Source of the DNA: Stappia sp. 28M-7
GTDB lineage: Bacteria; Pseudomonadota; Alphaproteobacteria; Rhizobiales; Stappiaceae
Assembly (NCBI RefSeq): GCF_014252955.1
Contig: NZ_JACMIA010000001.1
Location: 3,680,258 to 3,744,257, forward strand
Length of the DNA: 64,000 nt
Reading direction: 5' to 3'
Shown in pieces: positions 62,431-64,000 of this stretch (its first letter is position 1; each line of letters opens with the position of its first letter). A program made the translations under genes and the position numbers. The notes under the pieces are model-generated. The model did no database searches. It was not told where the DNA came from and saw nothing but the letters and a program-made list of their open reading frames with translations.

Positions 62431-63378
62431 ATGCTGACCTTCATCGCAAGACGCCTGCTGATCGCGATCCCGACCCTGCTTCTGGTGTCGGTCTTCGTGT
62501 TCACGCTGCAAAAACTCCTGCCCGGCGACCCCGCGCTGGTCCTGGCCGGTGAGGAGCGCGACCCGGAAGTGCTCGCCTTCATCCGCGAGAAATACCGGCT
62601 GAACGATCCGATCTTCTATCAATACGCCTACTGGCTCGGCGGTCTGGTACAGGGCGATCTCGGCATCTCCCTGCGCACCAACCAGCCGGTGCTGCAGCTC
62701 ATCCTCGACAAGCTGCCCGTCACCATCCAGCTCGCGGTGATGGCGATGATCATCGCCATGGTTATCGGCATCCCGGCCGGCATCCTGTCGGCGGTGAAGA
62801 AGGGCGGCCCCATCGACTACATCGCCAATTTCGTGGCGCTGTCGGGCCTGTCGATCCCGAATTTCTGGCTCGGGATCATGCTGATCCTGCTGGTGTCCGT
62901 GGAGCTAGGCTGGCTGCCGGCCTCCGGCTACACCTCGCCGCTGGAGGATCCCGTGCGATCCTTCCAGACCATGATCATGCCCGCCTTCGTGCTGGGCACG
63001 GCGCTGGCCGCCACCTTGATGCGGCACACGCGCTCGGCCATGCTCGGCGTGCTCAAGGCCGACTATGTGCGCACCGCCCGCGCGAAAGGCCTGGGCGAGC
63101 GCATCGTCATCCTCAAGCATGCCTTCCGCAACGCCCTGTTGCCCATCGTCACGCTCGGCGCGTTGCTGTTCGGCGAACTGCTGGCCGGCGCGGTGCTGAC
63201 CGAACAGATCTTCACCATTCCCGGCTTCGGCAAGCTGATCGTCGATGCGGTCTTCACCCGCGACTACGCGGTGGTGCAGGGCGTCGTACTGTGCACCGCT
63301 GCCGGCTTCATCCTGATGAACCTGATCGCCGACGTGCTCTACTTCCTGCTCAATCCGCGCATGAGGGCGACCCTGTGA
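62431..63378 (+). CDS. Peptide-type ABC importer permease 1 (DppB class)
   Basis: 315 residues with six helices. The start FIARRLLIAIPTLLLVSVFVF and LLPGDPALVLAGEE are typical of DppB. The EAA loop is RTARAKGLGERIVILKHAFRNALLPI. LLAGAVLTEQIFTIPGFGKL follows. It overlaps the next permease by GTGA. Confidence 0.95.
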   Translation: MLTFIARRLLIAIPTLLLVSVFVFTLQKLLPGDPALVLAGEERDPEVLAFIREKYRLNDPIFYQYAYWLGGLVQGDLGISLRTNQPVLQLILDKLPVTIQLAVMAMIIAMVIGIPAGILSAVKKGGPIDYIANFVALSGLSIPNFWLGIMLILLVSVELGWLPASGYTSPLEDPVRSFQTMIMPAFVLGTALAATLMRHTRSAMLGVLKADYVRTARAKGLGERIVILKHAFRNALLPIVTLGALLFGELLAGAVLTEQIFTIPGFGKLIVDAVFTRDYAVVQGVVLCTAAGFILMNLIADVLYFLLNPRMRATL

Positions 63379-64000
63379 CCACGCCCGCCAACGCCGCCCC
63401 GCCCGTGTCCGCCGCCGCCGAAGACAACGCCCTGCCCGCGCGCAGCGGCAGCCGCGCCTGGAAGAAGCTGAAGCGCAACAAGAGCGCGCTCTTCGGCTTC
63501 CTGCTGGTCGCCTTCTTCGTCGGCATCGCCGTGCTGGCGCCGATCCTGCCCATCGCCGATCCCGCCGCCACCAGCTGGTCGGCGATCCGCAAGCCACCGT
63601 CCGAACTCTACTGGCTGGGCAGCGACGAGATCGGCCGCGACATTCTCTCCCGGATGATCTGGGGCGCCCAGGCCTCGCTGCTCGCCGGCGTCGTCTCGGT
63701 GCTGATCGCCGTGGTCGTCGGCGTGCCGTTCGGCCTCTTGGCAGGCTATTTCGGCGGCTGGACCGACCAGATCATCTCGCGCATCACCGACGCGCTGCTG
63801 GCAACGCCGTTCCTGATCCTCGCCATCGCGCTCGCCGCCTTCCTCGGCCCCAGCCTGACCAATGCGATGATCGCCATCGGCCTGTCGGCGACACCGATCT
63901 TCATTCGCCTGACCCGCGGCCAGGTGCTGTCGGTGAAGACGGAAGACTATGTGGAGGGCGCGCGCGCCGTCGGCCTGTCGGACGTCGCGATCATGTCGCG
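63375..64000 (+). CDS. Peptide-type ABC importer permease 2 (DppC class), 3'-truncated by the window
   Basis: Starts at GTG 63375, overlapping the previous stop. 208 residues are visible and the frame stays open to the right edge. An Ala/Pro-rich cytoplasmic front precedes the first helix (FGFLLVAFFVGIAVLAPILPI), then SDEIGRDILSRMIWGAQASL, the DppC signature, and the start of the EAA loop (VEGARAVGLSDVAIM). It would form the heterodimeric channel with permease 1. Confidence 0.93.
   Translation, partial: MTTPANAAPPVSAAAEDNALPARSGSRAWKKLKRNKSALFGFLLVAFFVGIAVLAPILPIADPAATSWSAIRKPPSELYWLGSDEIGRDILSRMIWGAQASLLAGVVSVLIAVVVGVPFGLLAGYFGGWTDQIISRITDALLATPFLILAIALAAFLGPSLTNAMIAIGLSATPIFIRLTRGQVLSVKTEDYVEGARAVGLSDVAIMS

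Overview
The window is about 64 kb of GC-rich (roughly two-thirds G+C), densely coding DNA from an alphaproteobacterium. The evidence for that placement is a CtrA-inhibitor SciP (DUF1153) gene, an FlbD-type sigma-54 activator inside the flagellar operon, a Rhodobacter-type phosphatidylethanolamine methyltransferase, an Omp19-like lipoprotein and a Tat-exported PhoX. A Stappiaceae-like member of the Hyphomicrobiales is my best guess, but that is inference. I saw no rRNA, tRNA, CRISPR array, insertion sequence or phage gene. Most of the window reads as ordinary chromosome. The clear accessory-looking part is 35.1-43.4 kb.

Layout. 1-4.2 kb: end of an operon of large membrane-anchored envelope proteins (DUF4159, then a glutamine-amidotransferase-like protein). 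4.3-10.0 kb: single housekeeping genes (two GNATs, a glutathionyl-hydroquinone-reductase-like GST, Nudix, metallophosphoesterase, YbaK, a tail-anchored hypothetical protein) and a well-framed 37-residue small ORF. 10.2-12.2 kb: aguB-aguA, agmatine to putrescine. 12.2-25.0 kb: flagellar region. One minus-strand operon runs fliF-fliG-fliH-fliN-flbD-flhA. Next to it lie sciP and a fliK-flgD operon, and a 114-residue unknown gene has its own sigma-54-type promoter. 25.3-27.2 kb: mnmA-pmtA, translationally coupled. 27.3-35.0 kb: a phosphate-flavoured stretch with a phytase/esterase-like exoprotein behind a Pho box, a methyltransferase/diiron-hydrolase pair, PhoX, a small GNAT and a Tat-exported dienelactone-hydrolase-like protein.

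35.1-43.1 kb: a four-gene minus-strand cluster of unknown function. It encodes a 782-residue beta-rich protein, a 366-residue protein whose layout suggests an ABBA-type prenyltransferase, a 315-residue alpha/alpha-toroid protein with a DADDTA (class II terpene-cyclase-like) motif, and a 1224-residue protein with a beta-propeller-like front, a long amphipathic-helix block and a hydrophobic end. The leader is AT-rich and full of inverted repeats. This is the best candidate for an undescribed system.

43.4-47.4 kb: a manganese/zinc-type ABC importer (two permeases, ATPase, binding protein) with duplicated operator-like sequence. 47.6-52.9 kb: a DeoR-family regulator with two identical 12-bp palindromes 22 bp apart, followed by a CUT1 sugar or glycerol-phosphate-like ABC importer. 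52.9-57.7 kb: a VWA protein with four repeated domains, an Omp19/Inh-like lipoprotein, an AraC regulator and a MOSC protein. 58.0-64 kb: a GntR/FadR regulator and a peptide-type ABC importer that runs off the right edge.

The flagellar genes appear wired to each other. FlbD and FliN lie in the fliF operon. The fliK-flgD operon has a near-consensus sigma-54 promoter (GG-N10-GC) with a GGCAA-N3-TTGCC palindrome about 100 bp upstream, and the same palindrome lies in front of fliF, where no sigma-54 promoter is visible. With sciP beside them, this resembles the Caulobacter CtrA/SciP/FlbD logic.
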